Shown here piece after piece: positions 1 through 8,435 of a stretch of DNA of 64,000 nucleotides. The DNA is from Natronosalvus caseinilyticus (GTDB lineage: Archaea; Halobacteriota; Halobacteria; Halobacteriales; Natrialbaceae), in assembly GCF_017357105.1 (NCBI RefSeq), contig NZ_CP071596.1, positions 3,658,001-3,722,000 on the forward strand, read 5' to 3'. Made by a program: the position numbers and the translations under genes. Positions within the stretch are counted from its first letter, which is position 1; each line of letters starts with the position of its first letter. The notes below the pieces were generated by a model that was not told the origin of the DNA, ran no database searches, and worked only from the letters and a program-made list of their open reading frames with translations.

Positions 1-38
1 TTTCGCTTGCGTCCGGAGTCCGAGCCCATTCGTGGTGA

Positions 39-326
39 TCACTCGGCCGCCGACTTCGGCGACGATTCAGGTCGCTGCTCGATCTCGAGTTCCTCGAGGT
101 CCTCGAGGTCACCTTCGGAACTCGCTCGTTCTATTTTCGATATTTCCTCCGCATAATGGAGGAACGTGTCGACCGAGGCGACGACGACGCGGGCCTCGAC
201 GGTCAGGAGTTCGATCCCGACGACCGAGACGCGAGCCCAGATGTCGATGACGACACCCTTGTCGAGGATTCGGTCGAGTACTTCGGCGAGACTTGAGGAG
301 TCGGGTCTGCGTTGTGGTGCTGCCAT
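39..326 (-). CDS. gvpA: Gas vesicle structural protein GvpA
   Basis: 95-aa protein whose core from residue 13 ([20 protein letters not shown], then [11 protein letters not shown] and [11 protein letters not shown]) is the highly conserved GvpA fold that polymerises into the ribs of the gas-vesicle wall. The variable acidic tail (residues 67-95) is usual for haloarchaeal GvpA, which is about 76-80 aa; here it is somewhat longer. The ATG at 326 is followed directly by a typical MAxP start. In known haloarchaeal clusters gvpC, gvpN and gvpO lie downstream of gvpA, which here would be beyond the left edge, so only this gene is visible. Upstream on the same strand is a nuclease-helicase rather than a gvp gene. 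An inverted repeat lies 35-53 nt upstream. Confidence 0.96.
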   Translation of the reverse strand: MAAPQRRPDSSSLAEVLDRILDKGVVIDIWARVSVVGIELLTVEARVVVASVDTFLHYAEEISKIERASSEGDLEDLEELEIEQRPESSPKSAAE

Positions 327-360
327 ACAGCCAGACTAGGAACGGGAACGGGGTTCACGG

Positions 361-379
361 CTTGCACTGCAACTGCAAG
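361..379. promoter_or_regulatory. Inverted repeat upstream of gvpA
   Basis: CTTGCA and TGCAAG arms (361-366 and 374-379) separated by 7 nt, in the 162-nt gap between the nuclease-helicase stop and the gvpA start. It sits 35-53 nt upstream of the gvpA ATG, where an archaeal activator or operator site would lie. It does not resemble the published GvpE activator box as I remember it, so its role is open. Confidence 0.35.
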
Positions 380-488
380 CCTATTCGTCGAACTCGATAC
401 GCGTCTCCACCCGCCAATTTGAGCCGAATCGTCGCGACCGATGACCGGTGAATCGCCTGCAAACCGAGTCCCTGTTCGCTTACCGAGC

Positions 489-3446
489 TCACCCCGCCCA
501 CTCGAGCAACCGCGCGTAGACTGGATCGGACTCGAGCGCCGCTGGATCACCGACCAGTACGAGTGCCCGTTTGGGTCGGGTGAGTGCGACGTTGATCCGC
601 CGATAGTCCTCGAAGATCGGCCCCTCGAGGTCGCCGGTCGCCGTAAACGAGATGACGATCACCTCCTCGCTCGAGCCCTGGAATCGGTCGACGGTGTCGA
701 CCGTAACGTCGCTCGGGACCGCGTTCGAGATGGTCGCGACCTGTGCCCGGAAGGGCGCGATGACGCCGATTTGGCTTCGGTCGAGTCCCGCTCGCTCGTA
801 CGTCTCGATCAACTCGGCGATTCGTTCGGCCTCGACGACGTCCGTGTATTGTTCGTTGTCGCCCTCGACCGGGACGAACGCGACGGGGTCGCGGAGGGAT
901 TCGGGGAGAGCGTCGCGGGAGACGCCCTCGAGGTCGCCGAGCGTTCGACCCGCCACCTCGGGCGTCGCCGGACGCAGTTCCCCGTCGTAGAACTCCCGCG
1001 AGGCGAACGACTGGATGCGCTGGTTCATCCGGTACTGGCGACCGAGCATCACGCCGGCGTCGGGGTGGAGGTCGACGAGGCGTTCGAACAGCGAGGTCGA
1101 GAGGTCGTTCTCCGCACGCACGACCGGCGGGAGTTGCTCGTGGTCGCCGACGAGCACGAACCGGTCGGCGAGTTCGATGGCGGCGTACGTCCCCGGCTCG
1201 GTGAGCTGGGCCGCCTCGTCGACCAGCGCTACGTCGAACGACTGCTCGGCCATGATCCGGGAACCGCACGAGGCCGTCGTCGCCGCGACCACCTGCGCGC
1301 CCTGGAGTTCCTCGAGGCGCTCTTCGGGGTCGCCCGACCGCTCGAGGCGGTAGCGCTGCATGTCCTCGCGGACGCCGCTCTCGCTGCCGACCCGGACGAC
1401 GGCGTCGGCGTCGATGCCCGCCTCGCCGAACGATTCGAGCACGGCCTCGAGTGCGTTGTCCACGGCGCGGTTGGTAAAGGCCGACAGGAGGACGCGCTCG
1501 CCGCGCTCGACCATCTCGGTAATCGCGCGAGCGATGGTGTAGGTCTTCCCGGTCCCTGGCGGGCCGTGGATCAGCGCGCAGTCCCGGGCGCCGACGGCCT
1601 TCCGCACCGCCTCGTCCTGTGCGGCGTTGTTGTCGACGAACGTCTCCTCGAGATCGTCGAACTCCGGTTCGACGCGACCGAAGAGGACGTCCTTTCGCCG
1701 CTGGTCGCCCTTCAGCAGGGCGTCGTGCAGGGCCGTCAGCAGTCGATCGGTCGTGAGTTCGGAGGGGTAGATGTCCAGCCGAGTCACCTCGACGGGTTCG
1801 TCGGCGGTCAGGACGACCTCCTCGTCCAGCCGTTCGATGCGGGCGAGTTCGGCCTCCCCGCGAACGGGGTGGCCGTCGCTCGCGAGCACCAGGTCGCCCT
1901 CGCGGATCTTCGAGGTCGCCGGGGAGCGCTGGCGTGCGCGTAACTCCCAGCGCCCGCCCTCGAGTTCACGCATGCCGTCGAACTCGAGGTCGATGATCGC
2001 CCGGTCGTCGTCGGCGCGTTCCTCGGCGGTCTGTTCCCAGAGTTTGGCGTACTCTCGGTGGACCTCGCGACGTTCCTCCTCGATGGCTCGGTAGAAGCGA
2101 TCGAAGTGCTCGAGTTCCTCGTCGGGGAGTGCCTGGCCGATGGACCCGGCCTTCGACTCCTGGTCGAGTCGTCCCGAGACGACCATACAGGTGTCGCGCT
2201 CGAAGCAGTACTCACACTTCGCGTCCGCTTCCTTTCCGGTCGGGATCGACCCCGACATCTCCATCGCCGCGATCTCGTTTCGCAGGCGGACGACGTACTT
2301 CAGCAGACCTGCCCCCATCGAGAAGTCCTTCGCGGGCGTGAGGTCGCCGGTCTCCTCGTCGCGCTCGAGCGCGGAGTTCTTGGTGTAGAGCAGGGTTCCG
2401 GTATCGACGGGGTCGCCGTGTTCCTCGAGCAGGAGCGCGTAGCAGGCCGCCTGGACCTTGTCTTTGAACCGGGGTTCCTTCCGGAGGTTCTTCCCGGTCT
2501 TGAGTTCGACGGGTGCCCCCCGGCGGATGGCGTCGGCCCGTCCGCGGATGCCGAAGGTTTCGCTGATGAGTAACTGCTCGGACCGCCACTCGTTTGCTTC
2601 GGGCGCGAACGACCGAGACGAGCTGTCGGCAGTAACCGCCCCGTCTTCGGCGGCAGCGGCCGCCCCGTCTTCGGCGGCAGCGGCCACCCCGTCTTCGGCG
2701 GCAGTAGCCGCCCCACCCCCACCCGTAAGCCGCCCCTGCTCGAGCCACCCCTCGATGGCCGCGGCATTCTTCCGGACGTCCTCTTCGACCGTTTTGCGCG
2801 ATTCGCCGAGCAAGCCCAACTCGAGCCCCCGGTCGTCGATTCGCTCGTCGATGGCAGCCTCGAGGTCGCGACCCCGGAGCAGATCGCCGAACACCTCGTG
2901 GACGATGGTCCCCTTGACCACCGGGTAGTTGAGTGGCACGCCCGAGAGCTTGTTCAGGTAGTACAGGCGCGGGCACTCGACCCAGTTTCGAATAGCCGTC
3001 ACGTTCACGAGGAAGCTCGGTTCGACGACGACGTAGGATTCCCCCGTCGTCGAGTACTGCGTCTCGCCCTGGTACTCGCGCTCCTCGGCGTTCGTGACCA
3101 GCAGTTCCATCCCCGGATCGAGGCGTTCGGCGGATTCGGTCCACTTGCCCCAGCAGGTGACTGTGACCGTGGCCGTGGCCGTGGCCGTCTCCGTGTCCGT
3201 GTCCGATTCCAATTCTCGAACCGCTGCACCCGCGCCGTTCGCTGCACCCGAACCCGTCGCCTCGCTCTCGAGCGACTCCACGCGAACGGGTACCTCCACG
3301 AGTTCGCTCTCGCCGTAACTCGTCGACACCGTTCGGATCGACACCTCGCCGGCGACGGTTCCGCGTACGTTCACGGGTATTCTGACGGACCCGAGAGGGA
3401 AAAACGCTATCGGTCGCTCTCGCGTCGCTCCCGTGATCGTTTCCAC
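489..3446 (-). CDS. Dna2-like Cas4-type nuclease fused to superfamily 1 helicase
   Basis: About 985 aa. The N-terminal third carries a Cas4/RecB-type PD-(D/E)XK nuclease: ECPRLYYL near residue 157 supplies the first iron-sulfur cysteine, PVELKTGK holds the catalytic E-x-K, and CEYCFERDTC near 410 supplies the last three cysteines. The C-terminal half is a Dna2/UPF1-like SF1 helicase: Walker A HGPPGTGKT near 630, Walker B LVDEAAQ, GDHEQLPP, GRQYRMNQ, DTVDRFQGSS and NVALTRPKRA. This arrangement matches haloarchaeal Dna2-like proteins that process DNA ends or flaps. A low-complexity Ala/Glu/Asp linker from a 24-nt tandem repeat lies between the cysteine clusters. ATG at 3446 is the longest start; a GTG a few codons inside (before the NVRGTVAGE segment) is an alternative. 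Confidence 0.9.
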   Translation of the reverse strand: METITGATRERPIAFFPLGSVRIPVNVRGTVAGEVSIRTVSTSYGESELVEVPVRVESLESEATGSGAANGAGAAVRELESDTDTETATATATVTVTCWGKWTESAERLDPGMELLVTNAEEREYQGETQYSTTGESYVVVEPSFLVNVTAIRNWVECPRLYYLNKLSGVPLNYPVVKGTIVHEVFGDLLRGRDLEAAIDERIDDRGLELGLLGESRKTVEEDVRKNAAAIEGWLEQGRLTGGGGAATAAEDGVAAAAEDGAAAAAEDGAVTADSSSRSFAPEANEWRSEQLLISETFGIRGRADAIRRGAPVELKTGKNLRKEPRFKDKVQAACYALLLEEHGDPVDTGTLLYTKNSALERDEETGDLTPAKDFSMGAGLLKYVVRLRNEIAAMEMSGSIPTGKEADAKCEYCFERDTCMVVSGRLDQESKAGSIGQALPDEELEHFDRFYRAIEEERREVHREYAKLWEQTAEERADDDRAIIDLEFDGMRELEGGRWELRARQRSPATSKIREGDLVLASDGHPVRGEAELARIERLDEEVVLTADEPVEVTRLDIYPSELTTDRLLTALHDALLKGDQRRKDVLFGRVEPEFDDLEETFVDNNAAQDEAVRKAVGARDCALIHGPPGTGKTYTIARAITEMVERGERVLLSAFTNRAVDNALEAVLESFGEAGIDADAVVRVGSESGVREDMQRYRLERSGDPEERLEELQGAQVVAATTASCGSRIMAEQSFDVALVDEAAQLTEPGTYAAIELADRFVLVGDHEQLPPVVRAENDLSTSLFERLVDLHPDAGVMLGRQYRMNQRIQSFASREFYDGELRPATPEVAGRTLGDLEGVSRDALPESLRDPVAFVPVEGDNEQYTDVVEAERIAELIETYERAGLDRSQIGVIAPFRAQVATISNAVPSDVTVDTVDRFQGSSEEVIVISFTATGDLEGPIFEDYRRINVALTRPKRALVLVGDPAALESDPVYARLLEWAG
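2641..2712. repeat. Three tandem copies of a 24-nt unit inside the helicase gene
   Basis: Units at 2641-2664, 2665-2688 and 2689-2712 begin CCGTCTTCGGCGGCAG and differ at only a few positions. On the minus strand they encode repeated EDG plus Ala blocks, a flexible acidic linker between the first iron-sulfur cysteine and the nuclease catalytic residues. The near identity suggests recent slippage expansion. Confidence 0.85.
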
Positions 3447-3578
3447 CCTGGAAACACCGTATTACCGGAGTAGTTGCCCACAGAAGGCCGTAACGGTAGA
3501 ACGGGCTTTTGTCTATCCTCGCCGTCCGACGAGACCGTGAGACAGTCGAATCGACGAGCGCCCACCCCGCTCGAGATC

Positions 3579-4049
3579 ATGGCCGATCGCCACACCGAAT
3601 CGACCGGGAGCCATCGAACCATGGAGCGCGACCCGCGCGACGAGTCGACCCAGATCGCGAACGAAGAGCGGCGGAAACAGACGCCGATTCTCAGCGCGAT
3701 CATCGCCGGACTTGGCCTCTGGATCGCGTTTTCGGGACTTCTCCTCGACGCGAGGGCGACGTCGACCGCGGTCACGAACAACCTCCTCGTCGGGCTGGTC
3801 ATCGCACTCACGGCCGGTTACAATTACTATCGCATCCGACACGACGTCCCGCTGAGCCCGGTCGTCGCCTCACTGGTCGCCATCCTCGGCCTCTGGCTGA
3901 TCGTCGCGGCTCCCGCCCTCGGAATGGTCGGCGCGCTGTTCTGGAGTACGTTCGCCGCCGGCCTCCTCGTCGTCGGTCTCTCGGGCTGGACCGTCTACAC
4001 GGCTCGAGACGCGCGAACCGTGACCGGGGATGTGCGGTCGCGATTCTGA
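3579..4049 (+). CDS. SPW-repeat-like integral membrane protein
   Basis: Small membrane protein, 156 aa from ATG 3579 (ATG 3621 is a possible shorter start; 3474 would add a doubtful 35-aa tail). After a polar N-terminus come four hydrophobic segments arranged as two repeats, each with a GLWIAFSG / GLWLIVAA motif. This resembles the SPW repeat (Pfam SPW family) found in haloarchaeal and bacterial membrane proteins of unknown function. It is transcribed divergently from the nuclease-helicase gene. The next gene (4075-4323) is on the opposite strand, so this looks monocistronic. Confidence 0.7.
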   Translation: MADRHTESTGSHRTMERDPRDESTQIANEERRKQTPILSAIIAGLGLWIAFSGLLLDARATSTAVTNNLLVGLVIALTAGYNYYRIRHDVPLSPVVASLVAILGLWLIVAAPALGMVGALFWSTFAAGLLVVGLSGWTVYTARDARTVTGDVRSRF

Positions 4050-4074
4050 GTTCGAGTCACGGCTCGAGGGAGAC

Positions 4075-4323
4075 TCATTCGAGTTCGAGTTCGACTTCGA
4101 GTCGCCGCCGTCGATGGGTGGCCTCGAGAAAGCCAGCGGCGACGGCGGCGAACGCGCCCATGACGATTGCGAAGCCGATAACGGGGAGGAGCGGTCCGTC
4201 GGTGAACACCCCGATCGCGAGCTGGGCGAGCGCGAGGACCACCGGTGCGACGACGACGAGTGCGGTTTCGACGGGCGCGGTTCGAAACAGTTCCGTCAAC
4301 GGGAATGTATCGGTTGCGGGCAT
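4075..4323 (-). CDS. Small two-helix membrane protein, unknown function
   Basis: 82 aa with two hydrophobic stretches (about residues 19-40 and 46-66), a basic cluster THRRRR after the second helix and an alternating Glu/Leu/Val tail (LEVELELE). The basic cluster suggests that the C-terminus faces the cytoplasm. Converges with the SPW-like gene and ends 25 nt from it. No family recognised. Codon use is chromosomal. Confidence 0.6.
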   Translation of the reverse strand: MPATDTFPLTELFRTAPVETALVVVAPVVLALAQLAIGVFTDGPLLPVIGFAIVMGAFAAVAAGFLEATHRRRRLEVELELE

Positions 4324-4512
4324 GCGAAATCCGTTCTTACCGGAATCCGGAACGGGGGTTTCGTAGCTCTTGTGGTTCTCGAGCGATCTCGAAACCGATC
4401 ACGAGACGGCGGTTCAATCCCACATTTGTCTGGAAACGTCGCCTTACGCAGCGGACGGGGCGCGTGTCGCCCCGACCGATACGTATTTTCTTCCCGACGC
4501 GTATCCTCGAGT

Positions 4513-5064
4513 ATGCGGATTCGTGACTGGCAGGACGTGCTCGAGGACGTCGTCGAACGGGACGTCGACCCCGAGGGGTGGCGCGCGGTCGCCGGCGACC
4601 GCGCTCGAGGGGTCGGCGAAGATATGTACCTCGCCCACCCCCGAGTCGGACTGCTCGTCCTGAAGACCTATGCGAAAAATCCCTACGAGGTCAGGGGCGT
4701 CGGAAGCCGGGTCGCCCGGCGACTGGACGACGAGATCGGCTCGTTTCTCCCCGACGAGGAGACGCCCAGCCGGTTCGCCGTCCAGTCCCCGCCGGAGGAC
4801 GAGGACCACGCCCAGTCGGTCGCCAGACGCCTCGAGACCGTCGTCCAGACCCACGCCGACGCGCCCACGCGTCCCCAGGACTTCTTCGACGACGTGATGG
4901 GCGCCCTCGAGAGCCCCGCGTTCGGGCCGATGGCCTACGACCAGGACGACCGCCCCGACGAACTCGAGGGGTTATCAGACGAGTTCGAAGACGCCGAGAA
5001 GTTGCTGGATTCCGAACTCGAGGACCTGATCGAAGAGGACGCGGTGGATCGTGGGTTCATGTAG
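4513..5064 (+). CDS. Conserved-looking haloarchaeal hypothetical protein
   Basis: 183 aa from ATG 4513. A longer open frame extends back to 4030 but overlaps the small membrane gene on the other strand, so the internal ATG with RIRDWQDVLEDVVE is preferred. The N-terminal 75 residues are compact (DMYLAHPRVGLLVLKTYAKN) and could be a small alpha/beta domain. The C-terminal half is highly acidic and helical, ending EDLIEEDAVDRGFM. There is no signal peptide or membrane segment. I do not recognise a function. Confidence 0.75.
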   Translation: MRIRDWQDVLEDVVERDVDPEGWRAVAGDRARGVGEDMYLAHPRVGLLVLKTYAKNPYEVRGVGSRVARRLDDEIGSFLPDEETPSRFAVQSPPEDEDHAQSVARRLETVVQTHADAPTRPQDFFDDVMGALESPAFGPMAYDQDDRPDELEGLSDEFEDAEKLLDSELEDLIEEDAVDRGFM

Positions 5065-5169
5065 CGAGCGTCGTCGTCATCTTCCACGTGAACGCTTGGC
5101 GAATACGCTCGAGGAGAACGCCTAACGAGAATAATCGACGAGACCACTCGACGAGATCGAGGCCGACCG

Positions 5170-6495
5170 TCAATCGGTCGTCACGGTCTCCTCCGGCCCG
5201 CCGTCGACAGGCGCGTCGGCCCACGCCCCGTCCGCGAGGTCGATCGCACCGGTCCACTTGCCGACGACCGACGAGACCGCGAGGTCGCCGGTAACGTTGT
5301 TCGTCGTCGCGATCCGACCGAGGATCGGATCGACGCCCGCGACGAAGCCGACGATCTCGAGGGGCAAGCCGAGCGCGTTCAGGATGACGGTGAGCATAAT
5401 GAGCCCGGCCCCGGGGACGCCGGCCGTCCCGATGCTGATCAGGATCACCGTAAAGAGGACGAGCACCTGCTCGCCTAATCCCAGCGAGATGCCGACCATG
5501 TTCGCGGCAAAGACGGCCGTTACCGCCTGCCGGATCGCCGCGCCGTCCATGTTGATCGTCGCCCCGAGTGGCAACCCGAAGCCGTAGACTGACTCGTCGA
5601 TTCGCAGGTTCTCCTCGGCGTCCGTGATCGTGACGGGCAAGGTGGCGGTCGAGGAACGGGTGGTGAACGCCATCAGCATGGCGTCTTTCGCCCCATTGAG
5701 GAAGTCCAGCGGCGACTGCCCGAGGATCCCCATCGTCATCACGCCGAGGTAGGTGACGGTCATGTGGATCACGATACCCACCGCGATGACGCCCACGAGC
5801 GCGCCGAGTTGCACGATCGCACCGAGTCCCTCGGTCCCGATCGACGCAGCCATCAGTGCGAAGACGCCGACGACGCCGTACTCGAGGACGCCCCAGATGA
5901 TCTTGAACAGCGCCTGCGTTCCGGCCTCGACGAACGCGAAGAAGCCGCCGATTGCCCCCTCGACGGACTCGTCGGTCGTGGCCTCGCGGACCGACGTCAG
6001 CGCGAGCCCGAAGACGATCACGAAGAAGATCGTCGCGAGGATGTCGCCTTCCACCATCGCCCCGAGCGGGTTCTCCGGGACGATCCCCAGCAGAACCTCC
6101 GTGACTGTCGGCGGCTCGGCCTCTCGAGCCTCGCCGCCGGTGAACTCCACGGCGGTGCCGGGGTCGAACAGGTTCGCGACCGCGAGGCCGATGACGGCCG
6201 CGACAGTCGTCGTCGCGATGTAGAGCCCGACCGTGAGCCCGCCGACCTTGCCCAGCCGAGACGGCGTCAGCTTGCGGATCCCGCCGAGCAGCGTGAAGAC
6301 GATAATCGGGATGATGAGCATCTCGAGGAGGCGCAAGAAGAGGTCCCCCAGCGGGCTGAGAACGCCCGCCTGCTCCCCGACGACGGCGCCGAGGGCGGTT
6401 CCGAGGACGAACGCGACGGCGATGCGGTAGATGAGTGGGACGGATCGATACCTGCTCCACAGGCGCCGGTGGAGCGGCGCGCGAATCTGGCTCAT
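5170..6495 (-). CDS. Dicarboxylate/amino acid:cation symporter (DAACS family)
   Basis: 441 aa, the usual length for GltPh/GltP-type sodium- or proton-coupled symporters that import glutamate, aspartate or C4-dicarboxylates. The signature re-entrant loops and binding motifs are present: TRSSTATLP (serine-rich hairpin 1), GATINMDGAA (the NMDG sodium site), GVPGAGL (hairpin 2) and TTNNVTGDLAVS (substrate-binding Asp/Asn on TM8). Hydrophobic segments are consistent with eight helices plus two hairpins. The N-terminal LHRRLWSRYRSVPLIYRI is a typical cytoplasmic lead-in. The minus-strand gene stands alone. Substrate specificity cannot be read from sequence alone. Confidence 0.93.
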   Translation of the reverse strand: MSQIRAPLHRRLWSRYRSVPLIYRIAVAFVLGTALGAVVGEQAGVLSPLGDLFLRLLEMLIIPIIVFTLLGGIRKLTPSRLGKVGGLTVGLYIATTTVAAVIGLAVANLFDPGTAVEFTGGEAREAEPPTVTEVLLGIVPENPLGAMVEGDILATIFFVIVFGLALTSVREATTDESVEGAIGGFFAFVEAGTQALFKIIWGVLEYGVVGVFALMAASIGTEGLGAIVQLGALVGVIAVGIVIHMTVTYLGVMTMGILGQSPLDFLNGAKDAMLMAFTTRSSTATLPVTITDAEENLRIDESVYGFGLPLGATINMDGAAIRQAVTAVFAANMVGISLGLGEQVLVLFTVILISIGTAGVPGAGLIMLTVILNALGLPLEIVGFVAGVDPILGRIATTNNVTGDLAVSSVVGKWTGAIDLADGAWADAPVDGGPEETVTTD

Positions 6496-6716
6496 TGGTT
6501 CCGCTTCTAGCTGAGGCCATCAATCGGTGTCGCTGTCGGTGAGATTCTCCGCCACCTGTGACGGTGAACGCCACGGGAGCCTACTACCGCGGTTCACTCC
6601 ACTGCACAAAGAGTCACTCACTACTACGCGTAAAAAACCCTTGAGCGTTACGGTATTTTTGAACGGCACCGTCACACCTTGTACCCCTCGGATTCGATGG
6701 ATACACGGATAACACG

Positions 6717-7376
6717 ATGCACACACTGTTTCCCACCCGCCTCGAGACGGACCGACTGATTTTCGAACGAATCAGCCACGAAACCGTCGACCCGTTCGAG
6801 CTGTACGCGTTCGTGAGTCGAGACAACTGGCAGACCGATGCGACCGAACACATGCCGTGGTTCCGGCTCCAGCGGCTCGACCAGGTCGCCGTGTTCGTCG
6901 ACCGGGCCGAACAGCAGTGGGCTGACCGCGAGCGGGCGCGGTACCTCCTTCGCTCGAACGACGAAGGGGGCGACATCGTCGGGACCACGGCCTACAAACC
7001 CGAGTGGGACACTCGCCGCGCCGGATCGGACATCGTTCTCGCACCGGCGTACTGGGGCCGCGAGTACGGCCTCGAGCGGGCATCCGCGTTCGTCGAGTTG
7101 ACGTTCGAGCGGTACGACCTCGAGGCGTTTTACACGACCTGCGCTGCCGATAACGAGCCGTCCCGACGGATGATCGAGAAGTACGTCGAGAAGTACGGTG
7201 GCCGCCACGAGGGGCTACTGCGCCAGCACTCGCCACGGTCGGACGGGACGGTGACTGACCAGCATCGATACACCATCGTGCGAGCGGAGTACGAGGAGGC
7301 GACAATGGAACTCGAGACGCTCGACTTCGACGTCGAGTGGGGTTTTCCACCGTATCGTGGCAGTTCTAGCCAATAA
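6717..7376 (+). CDS. GNAT-family N-acetyltransferase (RimJ/RimL-like)
   Basis: 219 aa. It begins with the LETDRLIFERI strand typical of RimJ/RimL-type acetyltransferases, continues with GGDIVGTTAYKPEW, and has the acetyl-CoA-binding region around YWGREYGLERASAFVELTFE and the NEPSRRMIEKY helix. The family transfers acetyl from acetyl-CoA to amines (protein N-termini, antibiotics, polyamines). The substrate is unknown here. The gene stands alone between opposite- or differently-oriented units; the 3' flank is an AT-rich stretch (7377-7420). Confidence 0.88.
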   Translation: MHTLFPTRLETDRLIFERISHETVDPFELYAFVSRDNWQTDATEHMPWFRLQRLDQVAVFVDRAEQQWADRERARYLLRSNDEGGDIVGTTAYKPEWDTRRAGSDIVLAPAYWGREYGLERASAFVELTFERYDLEAFYTTCAADNEPSRRMIEKYVEKYGGRHEGLLRQHSPRSDGTVTDQHRYTIVRAEYEEATMELETLDFDVEWGFPPYRGSSSQ

Positions 7377-7536
7377 TACAATAAACATACTATAATACTG
7401 CAGAAAATATGGTAATTGTCTACCTGCGTTCGAACGACGTTCCGTCTGACCGTGGGGCCGCGGGGCGGCGAGGCCGTGGCGGTTGCAAGCCCAACGGCCT
7501 TTTGGGCGAATCGACAATCACGAACTGGTGAAGCCT

Positions 7537-7761
7537 ATGTCCGAAGAGACAGATCACGGCCGAGACGTCGAACTGGCCAAAGAGGATCCCGAGGCGGACG
7601 AGGACGAAGAACTCACCGAGGAAGAAAAAGAGGCGCGTCGCCGCCGAGCCGAGGAAGAGCGAAAGGAGGACATCGAGCACGGATCGACCGAACGCGAGAA
7701 CGAGGCGCTCGAGCAGGAGAACCCCGACAATCACCGGGACGAGCCGCCGTACAACAGCTAG
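7537..7761 (+). CDS. Small highly charged acidic protein, unknown function
   Basis: 74 aa from ATG 7537, chosen over a longer frame because MSEETDHGRD begins the charged composition. Almost entirely Glu/Asp/Arg/Lys: a helical, probably coiled segment (EELTEEEKEARRRRAEEERK) followed by a disordered tail. Small haloarchaeal proteins like this are common. There is no recognisable domain. Confidence 0.6.
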   Translation: MSEETDHGRDVELAKEDPEADEDEELTEEEKEARRRRAEEERKEDIEHGSTERENEALEQENPDNHRDEPPYNS

Positions 7762-7955
7762 GGCGTCCCGGTCGTCGACCGAACCCCTCCGTTCGGGAAG
7801 GCCGTTTCGCTCAAGCGCTTCAGCGGAGTCCGCCTCGAATACCGGTTCTCGAACGCTGGAACGGACCGAAAAGCGGGTACGAGTTCTTGTACGCCTGACT
7901 CGCTACACTCGCCCATAGCGGTACCTCTTTTAGGCATCCACGCCACGCCTCGAGT

Positions 7956-8390
7956 ATGACCACGCTCGGGCTGGTGATCGCCCAGTTCAATCGCCCGATC
8001 ACCGAACGGATGGAGGACGCCGCCCTCGAAGCCGCCGAGGCCGCCGAGGCCGACGTGTACGACGTGGTGTCGGTCCCCGGCGTCTACGACGCGCCGCTGG
8101 CCGCCGACCGACTCGCGCGTCTCGACGCCGTCGATGCCGTCGTCGTGATCGGGACGGTCATCACCGGCGACACCGACCACGACCAGGTGATCACCGACGC
8201 CGCCGCCGGCCGCCTGGCCGACGTCAGCCTCGAGCGTGACACCCCGGTAACCCTCGGAGTGACGGGCCCCGGAATGTCAGCCGCGGAGGCTCGAGAGCGC
8301 GTCCAAAATGCCGCGAAGGCCGTCGATGGCGCGATCGACCTCGTCGAGGAACTGCCGGAACCGGAATCAGACCGCGAACCAGTCGACTGA
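7956..8390 (+). CDS. ribH: 6,7-dimethyl-8-ribityllumazine synthase
   Basis: 144 aa. It catalyses condensation of 5-amino-6-ribitylamino-uracil with 3,4-dihydroxybutanone phosphate, the penultimate riboflavin step. Hallmarks: LGLVIAQFNRPITERM (substrate loop with the aromatic after the first strand), VPGVYDAPLAADRL, VVVIGTVITGDTDHDQVI, and a C-terminal helix with AAKAVDGAIDL. A TTTTAG element at about 24-30 nt before ATG fits a leaderless promoter. The next gene (aminotransferase) follows after 45 nt, so the two may be cotranscribed. RibL, also in flavin synthesis, is 2.3 kb away on the other strand. Confidence 0.95.
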   Translation: MTTLGLVIAQFNRPITERMEDAALEAAEAAEADVYDVVSVPGVYDAPLAADRLARLDAVDAVVVIGTVITGDTDHDQVITDAAAGRLADVSLERDTPVTLGVTGPGMSAAEARERVQNAAKAVDGAIDLVEELPEPESDREPVD

Positions 8391-8435
8391 CACCGCCTCA
8401 CAGCCAGACCCACCACAGCCAAACCCACTTCAGCC

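Noticed and set aside
441-1943. 500-codon plus-strand open frame
   Set aside because: Antisense to the helicase motifs of the Dna2-like gene.
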